A stretch of 64,000 nt of DNA. Source: Bradyrhizobium sp. CB1015. GTDB lineage: Bacteria > Pseudomonadota > Alphaproteobacteria > Rhizobiales > Xanthobacteraceae. The position numbers and the translations under genes were made by a program. How positions within the stretch are numbered: position 1 is the first letter of the stretch; each line of letters opens with the position of its first letter. Location of the stretch: NCBI RefSeq assembly GCF_025200925.1, contig NZ_CP104174.1, forward strand, positions 6,820,001 through 6,884,000, given 5' to 3'. Below the pieces are notes generated by a model that saw nothing but the letters and a program-made list of their open reading frames with translations, ran no database searches and had not been told where the DNA came from. Positions 54,157 to 63,936 of this stretch are shown here, piece after piece.

Positions 54157-54777
54157 ATGTCCGAACCTCGAAGCTGGCTCGAAGGCTGGCGCCTGCTGGC
54201 CGTCCTCTGCTTGAGCCTCGTCGCACTCAGCCTATGGATCGCCTCGATGCGGCAGTTCGAGGTCGAGGGCGTTCGCATGGTGATCCGCTTCACGGCGCGA
54301 AGCTCGCTCCTGTTGTTCTGCCTCGCCTTCGGCGCCGCGGCGCTGGCGCGGCTCTGGCCCAATGCCTGGACGCGATGGCAGAAGCGCAACCGCCGCTATC
54401 TGGGCCTCAGCTTCGCGGTCTCCCACGCCATCCACGCGGCGGCGATCATGACGTTTGCCAGGATGGATCCGGCCGGATTTGCCGAGGCCACCTCGGCGGC
54501 CTCCTACATCTTCGGCGGCATCGGCTACGGCCTCATCATGGCCATGAGCGCGACGTCGTTCGACCGCACCGCCGCACTGATCGGCCCGCGAGGCTGGCGG
54601 GCCCTTCACCTCGCAGGCGGCTACTACGTCTGGCTCCAGTTCATGGTGTCGTTCGGCAAGCGCGTGCCGACGATGCCGCTCTATGCCGCCTTCCTGCTTC
54701 CGCTACTCATCGTGATGGCGCTGCGCATGATTGCGATGGCCCGCCATCCGCGTGGGCAGACCGTCGCGGTGGGTTGA
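54157..54777 (+). CDS. Ferric reductase-like transmembrane protein
   Basis: A 206-aa membrane protein with six or so helices (LLAVLCLSLVALSLWIA, SSLLLFCLAFGAAALARL, YIFGGIGYGLIMAMSAT). RYLGLSFAVSHAIHAAAIMTFARMDP and ALHLAGGYYVWLQFMVSF hold the paired His of the haem-binding ferric reductase/MsrQ type domain. ATG 54157 has GAGGGAG upstream. Probably controlled by the divergent TetR repressor; the electron partner is unknown. Confidence 0.75.
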   Translation: MSEPRSWLEGWRLLAVLCLSLVALSLWIASMRQFEVEGVRMVIRFTARSSLLLFCLAFGAAALARLWPNAWTRWQKRNRRYLGLSFAVSHAIHAAAIMTFARMDPAGFAEATSAASYIFGGIGYGLIMAMSATSFDRTAALIGPRGWRALHLAGGYYVWLQFMVSFGKRVPTMPLYAAFLLPLLIVMALRMIAMARHPRGQTVAVG

Positions 54778-54780
54778 AGC

Positions 54781-54814
54781 GAAAAGAGCGAGACCGCTGT
54801 TTGCGATCTCGCTC
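54781..54814 (-). terminator. Terminator on the minus strand downstream of ilvC
   Basis: 8-bp stem GAGCGAGA (54786-54793) with TCTCGCTC (54807-54814). On the minus strand it is followed by a short T-run (tttt), so it can end ilvC transcription and also separates ilvC from the convergent gene. Confidence 0.5.
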
Positions 54815-54921
54815 GACCATAGTCGCCAAGGTCCAAAATTCGGCTTGGCGAGCGAAGCTTGAATTTCGCTCGTCGTTCCGGGGCGCGCGTTGAGCGCGCA
54901 CCCGGAATAACGGCATAGCCG

Positions 54922-55956
<1,035 letters not shown>

Positions 55957-56074
55957 TCAGGGCCGAAATCGGCCAATGGTCAGTGTCCGAAGGGTGAAAT
56001 TTGCAGATTTCGGGGGCTGTCTAGAGCATTTTCAGCCCTGAGGGAAACCCGTTTCTGCATGGAAATCCGCGACA

Positions 56075-56677
56075 TCATGCATCCATGAAAACGGGGTAGA
56101 GGGAGGCCAGCAGCAGGATCGCCATCAGGATATTGAAGGCGCGGACCAGCCGCTCGGAGGTCAGGACCGGCCGCAATGCGGAGCCGAACAGGGCCCAGAC
56201 CACGGTCGAGACCGTGCCGACGACGAGGCTGATCACGGTCTGGATGGCGATGTTGATCGGGAATTGGGCGATCGCGGCATAGGCCGTGATGGTGCCGATT
56301 ACGATGACCCAACCCTTGGCGTTGATCCACTGGAACATGGCCGCGCCCCAGAAGGTCATCGGGCCGCGGCCCTTCTCCTCGCCCGGTTTGGCCGGACCGG
56401 CCATGGCGATCGCGGCCGCGAGATAGATCAGGTAGGCCGCGCCGGCATATTTCAGGATGGTCTGGAGGATCGGATAGGCGAGGAACACGGAGCCGAGCCC
56501 GAGGCCGACCGCGGCGACCATGAAGGCGAAGCCGAGCACGATGCCGACGATGTGCGGGATGGTGCGGCGGAAGCCATAGGTCAGGCCGGAGGACAGCAGC
56601 ATGATGTTGTTTGGTCCTGGCGTGAAGTACATCACGACCATGAAGACGAGGAAGGCGTAGAACAGCGAGTAGGTCAT
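56075..56677 (-). CDS. LysE family amino acid exporter
   Basis: A 200-aa membrane protein with six helices: MTYSLFYAFLVFMVVMYFTPGPNNIML, the LysE/RhtB signature, then FRRTIPHIVGIVLGFAFMVAAVGLG. ATG 56677 is chosen because GAGG lies 5 bases upstream; ATG 56680 or GTG 56683 are alternatives. It follows the EamA-type gene directly. The ligand is probably an amino acid; a role in branched-chain overflow is a guess from position. Confidence 0.87.
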   Translation of the reverse strand: MTYSLFYAFLVFMVVMYFTPGPNNIMLLSSGLTYGFRRTIPHIVGIVLGFAFMVAAVGLGLGSVFLAYPILQTILKYAGAAYLIYLAAAIAMAGPAKPGEEKGRGPMTFWGAAMFQWINAKGWVIVIGTITAYAAIAQFPINIAIQTVISLVVGTVSTVVWALFGSALRPVLTSERLVRAFNILMAILLLASLYPVFMDA

Positions 56678-56684
56678 CATCACC

Positions 56685-57560
56685 TCACGCAGTCTTCGGC
56701 AGAACTTGCGGGCGCTTCGCCAGCACCATCACAGCGATCCCGCCGATCACGGTCAGCATGCCGGCGAGGCGCAGCGGGCCGAAGCGTTCGCCGAACACGA
56801 TGCTGGAGGCCGCCGAGCCCACGAACGGCACCAGTAGCGCGAACGGCACCACTTGCGCAGCCGGATAGTCGCGCAAGAGCCGGCCCCACAGCCAATAGGC
56901 AATGCTGGTGGAAATGCCGCCGAGCATCAGCATGCAAAGCGCCGATGCCAGCGACATGTGCGTCAGCGACGTCCAGGTCGACGCCGGCCCGTTGGCGATC
57001 AGCGCCAGCACGAACAGCGGCACGGCCGAGGCGAGGCAGAGCCAAGCAAACAGATCGAACATCGGCACGCCGCGGGCGCCGCGCAGCAGGAGATTGCCGA
57101 TTGCGAAGCTGAGCGGCGAGATCATCAGAACCGCGAAGGCGCCGACGCTGAAATCATAGCCGACGGTGCCGCAGATCATCAGCAAGCCCACCGTGGCGAT
57201 GGCGACGCCGAGCGTCTGCACCCGCGTCGGACGTTCGCCGAATACGAGCGCAGCAAAGCCGATCGTGAACAGCGCCTGGCTCTGCACGACGACGGAGGTG
57301 AGGCCCACGGGCACCCCATGGGCGATGCCGTAGGCCTGCGACAGGAACTGACCGAGGAACAGCGTGAAACTGATCGCAATCAGCAGTGACCAGGCGACCT
57401 TCGGCTTGGGAATGAACAGGCACGGCACCGCGGCGATGGTAAAGCGCAACGCCGTCATCAGCTCCGGCGAAAGCTCGTAGAGCGCAATCCGGCTCGCCAC
57501 GAAGGCAAGCCCCCAGATGATCGCCACCATGACGGCGATGAGGATGTCGGCCGGCTTCAT
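56685..57560 (-). CDS. DMT superfamily (EamA) exporter
   Basis: A 291-aa membrane protein of ten helices with two EamA repeats: ILIAVMVAIIWGLAFVASRIAL...SPELMTALRF and GISTSIAYWLWGRLLRDYPAAQVVPFALLVPFVGSAASSIVFGE. ATG 57560 has GGGAG upstream. Reading upstream of this start crosses the intergenic repeat and is not protein. Likely exports an amino acid or other small metabolite (YdcZ/RhaT/EamA-type). Confidence 0.87.
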   Translation of the reverse strand: MKPADILIAVMVAIIWGLAFVASRIALYELSPELMTALRFTIAAVPCLFIPKPKVAWSLLIAISFTLFLGQFLSQAYGIAHGVPVGLTSVVVQSQALFTIGFAALVFGERPTRVQTLGVAIATVGLLMICGTVGYDFSVGAFAVLMISPLSFAIGNLLLRGARGVPMFDLFAWLCLASAVPLFVLALIANGPASTWTSLTHMSLASALCMLMLGGISTSIAYWLWGRLLRDYPAAQVVPFALLVPFVGSAASSIVFGERFGPLRLAGMLTVIGGIAVMVLAKRPQVLPKTA

Positions 57561-57573
57561 TCCAGACTCCCTA

Positions 57574-57697
57574 ACCTCTCCCGCTTGCGGGAGAGGTCGG
57601 CGCGAAGCGCCGGGCGAGGGTTTTCTCCTCTGGGGGAGTCTTCGCTGGCGAAACACCCTCTCCCCAACCCTCCCCCGCAAGCGAGGGAGGGAGCGCA
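57574..57697. repeat. REP-bracketed intergenic element
   Basis: acctctcccgcttgcgggag at 57574 opens a unit that closes with a related palindrome (cctcccccgcaagcgaggga near 57675-57695). Same family as 30882-31044. Lies between the methyltransferase and EamA genes. Confidence 0.6.
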
Positions 57698-57733
57698 GCT
57701 CCGCTCTGGCTGGCTGAATTGATTGCCACTGGT

Positions 57734-58429
57734 CTAGCCTTGCTCGCCGGCTTTCGGTTTCCGCAGCAGATACGTGCCGTGCATCGGCGCGTGGTAGTCG
57801 GCCGAGACCAGGCTGAAGCCGACGTCGGTCAGCATCCGCTCCATCACCCAGCCGAAGGTGGAATATTCGTCGCGCATGTGGGTCACCACGCCCTCGCGGG
57901 AGAAATCGTGGTTCTTGATCTGGAAGTCGGCCCATTGCTCGACGTCACGCTCGATCGTGTCGGGCATCGATGAGTAAACAATGTCACGGAGATAAAACGT
58001 CGCTCCGGGCTTGAGCGCACGAAAAATCCGCGACATCGCCACCGCCTTCCAGAAATCCGGCAGATGGTGCAGCGTGAACTCGCTGACGATGAGATCGTAG
58101 GATTCGGGCCGATAGGCGAAGCTGAGCAGGCCGGCGGATTGGGTGCGCACGGGCGCCTTGCGGTCGCGGGCATAGATCTCGGCCAGCGCCAGCATCGCCG
58201 GCGAAATGTCGATGGCGTCGACGTCAGCCCCCATCAACGCCGCCTCGGTGGCGAGCACGCCGTTGCCGCAGCCGATATCGGCGATGCGCCAGCCGCGCTG
58301 GACCCCGAGCATCTTCAGCGCGGCGCGCGCCCGCAGATCGGCATCGTCATGGTTGTCGTAGATCGAGGCCACAGCAGGCTCGATCCCCATCCGGTTCCGC
58401 TCGTTGTAGTACCAGTCGCGCGCCAGCAT
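57734..58429 (-). CDS. Class I SAM-dependent methyltransferase
   Basis: A 231-aa protein with the SAM-binding sequence WRIADIGCGNGVLATEAALMGADVDAIDISPAMLALA, then YDLIVSEFTLHHLPDFWKAVAMSRIFRALKPGATFYLRDIVYS. The substrate is unknown. It ends 306 bases before the EamA gene start and begins 3 bases after ilvH stops, so it may be translated with the ilv operon. Confidence 0.82.
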   Translation of the reverse strand: MLARDWYYNERNRMGIEPAVASIYDNHDDADLRARAALKMLGVQRGWRIADIGCGNGVLATEAALMGADVDAIDISPAMLALAEIYARDRKAPVRTQSAGLLSFAYRPESYDLIVSEFTLHHLPDFWKAVAMSRIFRALKPGATFYLRDIVYSSMPDTIERDVEQWADFQIKNHDFSREGVVTHMRDEYSTFGWVMERMLTDVGFSLVSADYHAPMHGTYLLRKPKAGEQG

Positions 58430-58432
58430 GGC

Positions 58433-58975
58433 TCACATCCCTTCAGGCCCGCGGCCGATCGCGGCAACACCCGTGCGCGACACCTCGACGAGGCCGAGCG
58501 GACGCATCAGGTCGATAAATTGATTGATCTTGTCCGTATTGCCTGTGATCTCGAACACAAAGCTCTCGGTGGTGGCGTCGATCACCCGGGCGCGGAACGC
58601 ATCCGCCAGCCTCAGCGCCTCGACCCGATGCTCGCCCTGCCCGCGCACCTTGACCATCGCGAGCTCGCGCTCGATCGAGCGCTTGGTCTGGGTCATGTCG
58701 ACGACCTGGTACACCGGAATCATGCGGTCGAGCTGGTTCTTGATCTGCGCGATCACCATCGGCGTGCCCGTGGTGACGATGGTGATGCGCGACAGATGCT
58801 TCTGGGCCTCGGTCTCCGAGACCGTGAGGCTCTCGATGTTGTAGCCGCGCCCCGAGAACAGGCCGATGACGCGCGCGAGCACGCCCGGCTCGTTCTGCAC
58901 GAGCACCGCGAGCGTATGCGTCTCGTTGGGATCGTGACGGTCCTCGATGAAATAGGCGGATGCGGGCTGGTTCAT
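58433..58975 (-). CDS. ilvH: Acetolactate synthase small (regulatory) subunit
   Basis: A 180-aa protein with an N-terminal ACT domain (THTLAVLVQNEPGVLARVIGLFSGRGYNIESLTVSETE) that binds valine for feedback control, and a C-terminal ALS_ss_C domain (VIDATTESFVFEITGNTDKINQFIDLM). ATG 58975 has GAGGGG upstream. Partner of ilvB. Confidence 0.95.
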   Translation of the reverse strand: MNQPASAYFIEDRHDPNETHTLAVLVQNEPGVLARVIGLFSGRGYNIESLTVSETEAQKHLSRITIVTTGTPMVIAQIKNQLDRMIPVYQVVDMTQTKRSIERELAMVKVRGQGEHRVEALRLADAFRARVIDATTESFVFEITGNTDKINQFIDLMRPLGLVEVSRTGVAAIGRGPEGM

Positions 58976-58998
58976 TGTCGTCCCCTCTTGTCTCTCCG

Positions 58999-59970
58999 TC
59001 ACGCCATCGCTGGCGCGTCCGTCCCGACCCAACGGCGGAACAGATCGAAATCGATATTGCCGCCGGACAGCACGAGACCGACGCGCTTGCCCTTCAGCTT
59101 GCTCTTTTCCTGCAGCGCCGCCGCCAGCGCGGCTGCGCCGGCGCCTTCGGCGAGATTATGCGTATCGGTCCAGTAGGCGCGGATCGCAGCGGCGACCTCG
59201 TCGTCGGTGACCTCTACGATGCGCGAGGCGCCCTTGCGGATCAGCGCGAACGCATCCTCGTCGGGGATGCGCGTCGCCATGCCGTCGGCGCGCGTGTTGC
59301 TGGTCTCGGTCGTCACGATTTTTCCGGCCGCGAACGACAGCGCATAGGACGGCGCTTCCGTCGACTGCACGCCGACGATCTCGGTCTTCAGGCCGAGCAG
59401 GTCGCGCGCCATGATGCAGCCGCAGATGCCGGAGCCCTGCCCGATCGGCACATAGAGGACGTCGAGGTCGGGCACTGCGCGGAACAGTTCGAGAGCGTAG
59501 GTCGCAACGCCAAGAACGAGATCCGGGTGGAACGAGGGCACCATGTGGAGTCCGGCCAACTGCGCGCGGCGCTCGGCTTCCTCGCGTGCCGCCTGAAAGT
59601 CCTCGCCGTGTTCGACGAGTTCGGCACCAAAGGCCTTCATCGCGCGGTTCTTCTCGACCGAGTTGCCGCGCGGCACATAGATCACCGCGGGCACGCCGTG
59701 GCGGCTCGCGGCAAAGGCGAGGCTCTGACCGTGATTGCCGCGCGTCGCCGAGATGATGCCCGCTGCTTTCGGCCGTTCGCGCTTCAGCCGTTCGAGATAG
59801 ACGAGGCCGCCGCGCACCTTGAAGGCGCCGATCGGCGTGTGGTTCTCGTGCTTGACCACGACCTCGGTGCCGAGCCGACCGGCGAGCAACGGCCAGGCAT
59901 GTGCCGGCGTTGCCGGCACCGCCTGCCCCACGATCGCATGTGCGCGCTCGAGCTCCCACAGGTCGAACAT
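58999..59970 (-). CDS. PLP-dependent threonine/serine dehydratase-like protein
   Basis: A 323-aa fold-type II PLP enzyme. VVKHENHTPIGAFKVRGGLVYLERL contains the Schiff-base Lys, ATRGNHGQSLAFAA the substrate loop, and PIGQGSGICGCIMARDLLG the phosphate cup. No C-terminal ACT domain, so it would not be feedback-inhibited like IlvA. It lies 4 bases after ilvB and 23 before ilvH, i.e. inside the operon. Deamination of threonine would give 2-oxobutanoate, the isoleucine-branch substrate of the synthase. Serine racemase or diaminopropionate lyase-like activity are alternatives. Confidence 0.85.
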   Translation of the reverse strand: MFDLWELERAHAIVGQAVPATPAHAWPLLAGRLGTEVVVKHENHTPIGAFKVRGGLVYLERLKRERPKAAGIISATRGNHGQSLAFAASRHGVPAVIYVPRGNSVEKNRAMKAFGAELVEHGEDFQAAREEAERRAQLAGLHMVPSFHPDLVLGVATYALELFRAVPDLDVLYVPIGQGSGICGCIMARDLLGLKTEIVGVQSTEAPSYALSFAAGKIVTTETSNTRADGMATRIPDEDAFALIRKGASRIVEVTDDEVAAAIRAYWTDTHNLAEGAGAAALAAALQEKSKLKGKRVGLVLSGGNIDFDLFRRWVGTDAPAMA

Positions 59971-59974
59971 GGCC

Positions 59975-61750
59975 TCACACCAGCGCCTTGCCGCCGGCGA
60001 ATGCCTTCGCGGTCGCCTCGTCGTTGGCCTGCTCCGGCAGCAGCATCTCGTTGTGGGCCTTGCCGGAGGGGATCATCGGGAAGCAGTTTTCGAGTGCCGC
60101 GACACGGCAGTCGAACAGCACCGGGCGCCTGACCGAGATCATCTCCTTGATGGCGCCATCGAGATCGGCCGGCTTGTGCACCTGAAGGCCGACGGCGCCG
60201 TAGGCCTCCGCGAGCTTGACGAAATCCGGCAGCGCCTCCGAATAGGAATGCGACAGGCGGTTGCCGTGCAGAAGCTGCTGCCACTGGCGCACCATGCCCA
60301 TGTACTGGTTGTTCAGGATGAAGATCTTGATCGGCAGCTCGTACTGAACCGCCGTCGACATCTCCTGCATCGTCATCTGCACCGAGGCATCGCCCGCGAT
60401 GTCGATGACGAGGCTGTCCGGATGCGCCACCTGCACGCCGACCGCAGCCGGCAGGCCGTAACCCATGGTGCCGAGACCGCCCGACGTCATCCAGCGATGC
60501 GGCTCCTCGAAGCCGTAGAACTGCGCCGCCCACATCTGATGCTGGCCGACCTCGGTCGTGATGTAGGTATCCTTGCCGCGCGTCGCCTCGAACAGGCTCT
60601 GGATCGCGTGCTGCGGCAGGATGACGTCGTTGCTCTTCTTGTAATAGAGCGAGTTGCGGGCGCGCCATTGCGCGATCTGCTGCCACCACGACTTGATGTC
60701 GGGCTTCTTCGCCTCCGCCTTGAACACCTGGAGGATGTCGCCGAGGACGTTGCCGCAATCACCGATGATCGGCACGTCGACCCGGATGTTCTTGTTGATC
60801 GAGGACGGATCGATGTCGATGTGGATCTTCTTCGAGCCGGGCGAGAACGCATCGACGCGGCCGGTGATGCGGTCGTCGAAGCGCGCGCCGACGCACAGCA
60901 TGACGTCGCAATCATGCATGGCCATGTTGGCCTCATAGGTGCCGTGCATGCCGAGCATGCCGAGCCAGTTCTTGCCCGACGCCGGATAAGCGCCGAGGCC
61001 CATCAGCGTCGAGGTGATCGGAAAACCGGTGACCTCGACCAGCTCGCGCAACAGCCTGGTCGCCTCGGGACCGGAATTGATCACGCCGCCGCCGCTGTAG
61101 ATCACGGGACGCTTGGCGTTCGCGAGCAGCGAGACCGCTTTACGGATCTGCGCCGCATCGCCTTTCAGGCGCGGGGCGTAGGAGCGGTGCACGTCCGATT
61201 TGCGCGGCGGATGATAGGTTCCGGTGGCGAACTGCACGTCCTTGGGGACGTCGACCAGCACCGGGCCCGGACGGCCCGAGGTTGCGACGTAGAAGGCCTC
61301 ATGCAGCACCTTTGCGAGATCGTTGACGTCGCGCACCAGCCAGTTGTGCTTGGTGCAGGGGCGCGTGATGCCGACGGTGTCGCATTCCTGGAACGCGTCG
61401 TTGCCGATCAGATGCGTCGGCACCTGGCCGGAGATGCAGACCAGCGGGATCGAGTCCATCAGGGCGTCAGTGAGCGGCGTCACCATGTTGGTGGCACCGG
61501 GGCCGGAGGTCACCAGCGCAACGCCCGGCTTGCCGGTTGAGCGCGCATAGCCCTCGGCGGCATGGCCCGCGCCCTGCTCGTGACGGACCAGGATGTGCTG
61601 GACCTCGCTCTGCTGGAAGATCTCGTCGTAGATCGGAAGCACCGCGCCGCCGGGATAGCCGAAAATGTCGGTCACGCCGTGATCGATGAGTGCGCGGACG
61701 ATCATCGCGGCGCCGGTCATCTGGTTCGGGTCGTGGCTCTTGTCGCTCAT
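59975..61750 (-). CDS. ilvB: Acetolactate synthase large (catalytic) subunit
   Basis: A 591-aa thiamine-diphosphate enzyme: MIVRALIDHGVTDIFGYPGGAVLPIYDEI, the catalytic Glu in VRHEQGAGHAAEGYAR, LTDALMDSIPLVCISGQVPTHLIGNDAFQE, and the ThDP-Mg motif GDASVQMTMQEMSTAVQYELPIKIFILNNQ. Condenses pyruvate with pyruvate or 2-oxobutanoate. Preceded by a leader peptide and terminator hairpin, so likely under attenuation control. Confidence 0.96.
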   Translation of the reverse strand: MSDKSHDPNQMTGAAMIVRALIDHGVTDIFGYPGGAVLPIYDEIFQQSEVQHILVRHEQGAGHAAEGYARSTGKPGVALVTSGPGATNMVTPLTDALMDSIPLVCISGQVPTHLIGNDAFQECDTVGITRPCTKHNWLVRDVNDLAKVLHEAFYVATSGRPGPVLVDVPKDVQFATGTYHPPRKSDVHRSYAPRLKGDAAQIRKAVSLLANAKRPVIYSGGGVINSGPEATRLLRELVEVTGFPITSTLMGLGAYPASGKNWLGMLGMHGTYEANMAMHDCDVMLCVGARFDDRITGRVDAFSPGSKKIHIDIDPSSINKNIRVDVPIIGDCGNVLGDILQVFKAEAKKPDIKSWWQQIAQWRARNSLYYKKSNDVILPQHAIQSLFEATRGKDTYITTEVGQHQMWAAQFYGFEEPHRWMTSGGLGTMGYGLPAAVGVQVAHPDSLVIDIAGDASVQMTMQEMSTAVQYELPIKIFILNNQYMGMVRQWQQLLHGNRLSHSYSEALPDFVKLAEAYGAVGLQVHKPADLDGAIKEMISVRRPVLFDCRVAALENCFPMIPSGKAHNEMLLPEQANDEATAKAFAGGKALV

Positions 61751-61807
61751 TGGCTTGCTCCGGATGCGCTGTTGTCAGCGGCTTCATTCGTGTCGGGTTC
61801 GGGAAAT

Positions 61808-61880
61808 AAAAAAGGCCCCGAAGAGGGCCCATGCACACCGCCAGTCATGTGGATGGCAGCTAGCCACCCCCGGCGGTGTG
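61808..61880 (-). promoter_or_regulatory. Transcription attenuator of the ilv operon
   Basis: On the minus strand: CACACCGCC (61872-61880) pairs perfectly with GGCGGTGTG (61834-61842), and downstream GGGCCC-tcttc-GGGGCC (61814-61830) is followed by TTTTTT (61808-61813), a strong intrinsic terminator ahead of ilvB. The first hairpin overlaps the 3' end of the leader peptide gene, so ribosome position can decide whether the terminator forms. Confidence 0.85.
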
Positions 61881-61925
61881 CCTGGGTACGACGGCGATAA
61901 GGAGTTTGGTAATAATGTTACGCAT
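61860..61925 (-). CDS. ilv operon leader peptide (21 aa)
   Basis: MRNIITKLLIAVVPRHTAGGG, from ATG 61925 to TAG 61860. It has Ile-Ile, Leu-Leu-Ile and Val-Val codons in the first 13 positions, as expected for sensing of charged branched-chain tRNAs. The stop lies within the loop of the first hairpin of the attenuator. No other gene is on this 300-bp stretch. Confidence 0.85.
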   Translation of the reverse strand: MRNIITKLLIAVVPRHTAGGG

Positions 61926-62077
61926 GGCGGTGCTCGGCTTCCCAAAGGTTGCGCGAAACATAGCGGCCAAAGCCTGAATGTCAAGGCAATGCGGCCGTTC
62001 CCGCGCGGCTTTGGCAGTGTAGCGGTGTTCCCCGGGTTCGGCGAGAGGTAAATTCGGGAACCCGGCACAAAAGCGCG

Positions 62078-63019
62078 TCAATCGAGGTTCCGCTCCGCCG
62101 TCACGATCGCCGCGAGCCATCCCCGCGCCTCCTGCGGCCTCACCCATTCGAAGTCCGGCAGCTGGTGCCGGAACCAGGTGAATTGCCGCTTGGCGTAGTG
62201 GCGGGTATCGGCGCGGCCGATGCTGGCGGCCTCCTCCAGGCTGAGCTCGCCGCGCAGATGCCGAATCAAGCACGGCACGCCATGGGCCTTCATGGCCGGC
62301 AGCAGCGGATCGAGATGCCTGGCGGCGAGCCGCTCGATTTCCTTGAGCGCGCCGGCGCCCAGCATGGCATCGAAACGGGCATCGATGCGGGCATAGAGCT
62401 CGTCACGCTCGGGGGCGAGGAAGACCGCGCGAAAATTGTCCTTGGACAGCAGCGGTGGCTGTCCTTCCCGGTGCCAATCGAGCAGCGAACGGCCGGTTGC
62501 CTCGACGACCTCGAGCGCGCGGGCGATGCGGGTGCGGTCGCGCAGGTTCAATCGCTCGGCCGCGTGCGGATCGCGCGCTGCAAGTTCCGCGTGCAGCGCC
62601 TCGACGCCGTTCCGCTCCAGCCGCGCGCGCACGTCCTCGCGCAGCTCGGCGGGGATCGGCGGCACCACGGAGAGACCTGCGGTCAGCGCCTTGAAATAGA
62701 GCCCGGTGCCGCCGATGAAAATCGGCAGACGTCGCTGGTCTCTTGCTTCGTCGAGCGCCTTCGCCGCATCGCTTACCCAGGCACCGGCCGAGAAATTCAC
62801 GGCGGCATCGACATGGCCATAGAGACGATGCGGCACGAGCGCCTCGTCCGCCGCGGTCGGCCGCGCCGTGATGATGCGCAGGTCACGATAGACCTGCATG
62901 GAATCGGCATTGATGACGACGCCGCCGGCGGCGAGCGCGAGCTCGAGCGCCAGCGCCGACTTGCCGCTGGCGGTCGGGCCTGCGATAAGCACGGCCTTGC
63001 TCGAATGCCCCTCGCTCAC
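62078..63019 (-). CDS. miaA: tRNA dimethylallyltransferase
   Basis: A 313-aa enzyme adding isopentenyl to A37 of tRNAs reading UNN codons. P-loop [70 protein letters not shown], and [12 protein letters not shown] near the end. The start is GTG 63019, 11 bases from the divergent serB start, so the two promoters must overlap the coding starts or be very compact. Confidence 0.95.
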   Translation of the reverse strand: MSEGHSSKAVLIAGPTASGKSALALELALAAGGVVINADSMQVYRDLRIITARPTAADEALVPHRLYGHVDAAVNFSAGAWVSDAAKALDEARDQRRLPIFIGGTGLYFKALTAGLSVVPPIPAELREDVRARLERNGVEALHAELAARDPHAAERLNLRDRTRIARALEVVEATGRSLLDWHREGQPPLLSKDNFRAVFLAPERDELYARIDARFDAMLGAGALKEIERLAARHLDPLLPAMKAHGVPCLIRHLRGELSLEEAASIGRADTRHYAKRQFTWFRHQLPDFEWVRPQEARGWLAAIVTAERNLD

Positions 63020-63030
63020 GAAAACCTCAA

Positions 63031-63936
63031 ATGTCCCTCGTCGCCACGCTGATCTGCAACCCCGACAATCCCGCGCTCGACTCGACCATCGTCGACGGCG
63101 CCCGCACCGTGCTGCCGCAGGCGGCGCCCGCGCACTGGCTGTTCGACGGGGTTGCGGTCGACATCCCCTTCGGCGCCGACAGTAACCTCGAAGGCGACCG
63201 CCACGCCATCGAGCAGCGGTTGCGCGAGCTCCGCGGCGACCTGCCCATCGACATCGTCGTGCAGCCTGTTGGCTTCAGGCGCAAGAAGCTTTTTCTCGCC
63301 GACATGGATTCCACCATGATCGGCCAGGAATGCATCGACGAGCTCGCTGATTTCGTCGGAGTCAAGGCGCATGTCGCCGCCATCACCGAACGTGCCATGC
63401 GCGGCGAGATCGAGTTCGAGCCGGCGCTGCGCGAGCGCGTCGCGCTGCTCAAGGACCTGCCGGCCAGCGCGGTCGACGAGGTGCTGGCCAAGCGCATCAC
63501 GCTGACGCCGGGCGGCCGCGAGTTGGTCGCCACCATGCGCGCGAACGGCGCCTATACCTGCCTCGTCTCCGGCGGCTTTACCTTGTTCACGCGCGCGGTC
63601 GCCGCCAAGATCGGTTTCCAGGAGAACCGCGCCAACGAGCTCGTCGTGCGCGACGGCAAGTTCACCGGCGAAGTGAAGGAGCCGATCCTGGGCCGCGCCG
63701 CGAAGCTCGCGACCCTGGTGGACCTGATGGAATCGTTCGATCTCGACGACATCGACTCGGTCGTGGTCGGCGACGGCGCCAACGATCTCGCGATGATCCA
63801 GGCCGCGGGACTGGGGGTGGCCTATCACGCCAAGCCCGCGGTGGCGGCGGCTGCAGCCGCGCGGATCGATCACGGCGATCTCACCGCGCTACTGTATGCA
63901 CAGGGGTATCGGCGAGACGAGTTCGTGGAGGGGTAG
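63031..63936 (+). CDS. serB: Phosphoserine phosphatase
   Basis: A 301-aa HAD hydrolase completing serine synthesis. Nucleophile motif [19 protein letters not shown] at about residues 90-108, [12 protein letters not shown] (motif II) and [16 protein letters not shown] (motif III). The N-terminal 80 residues are an ACT-like regulatory part ([20 protein letters not shown]). ATG 63031 has no strong ribosome site. Confidence 0.95.
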   Translation: MSLVATLICNPDNPALDSTIVDGARTVLPQAAPAHWLFDGVAVDIPFGADSNLEGDRHAIEQRLRELRGDLPIDIVVQPVGFRRKKLFLADMDSTMIGQECIDELADFVGVKAHVAAITERAMRGEIEFEPALRERVALLKDLPASAVDEVLAKRITLTPGGRELVATMRANGAYTCLVSGGFTLFTRAVAAKIGFQENRANELVVRDGKFTGEVKEPILGRAAKLATLVDLMESFDLDDIDSVVVGDGANDLAMIQAAGLGVAYHAKPAVAAAAAARIDHGDLTALLYAQGYRRDEFVEG

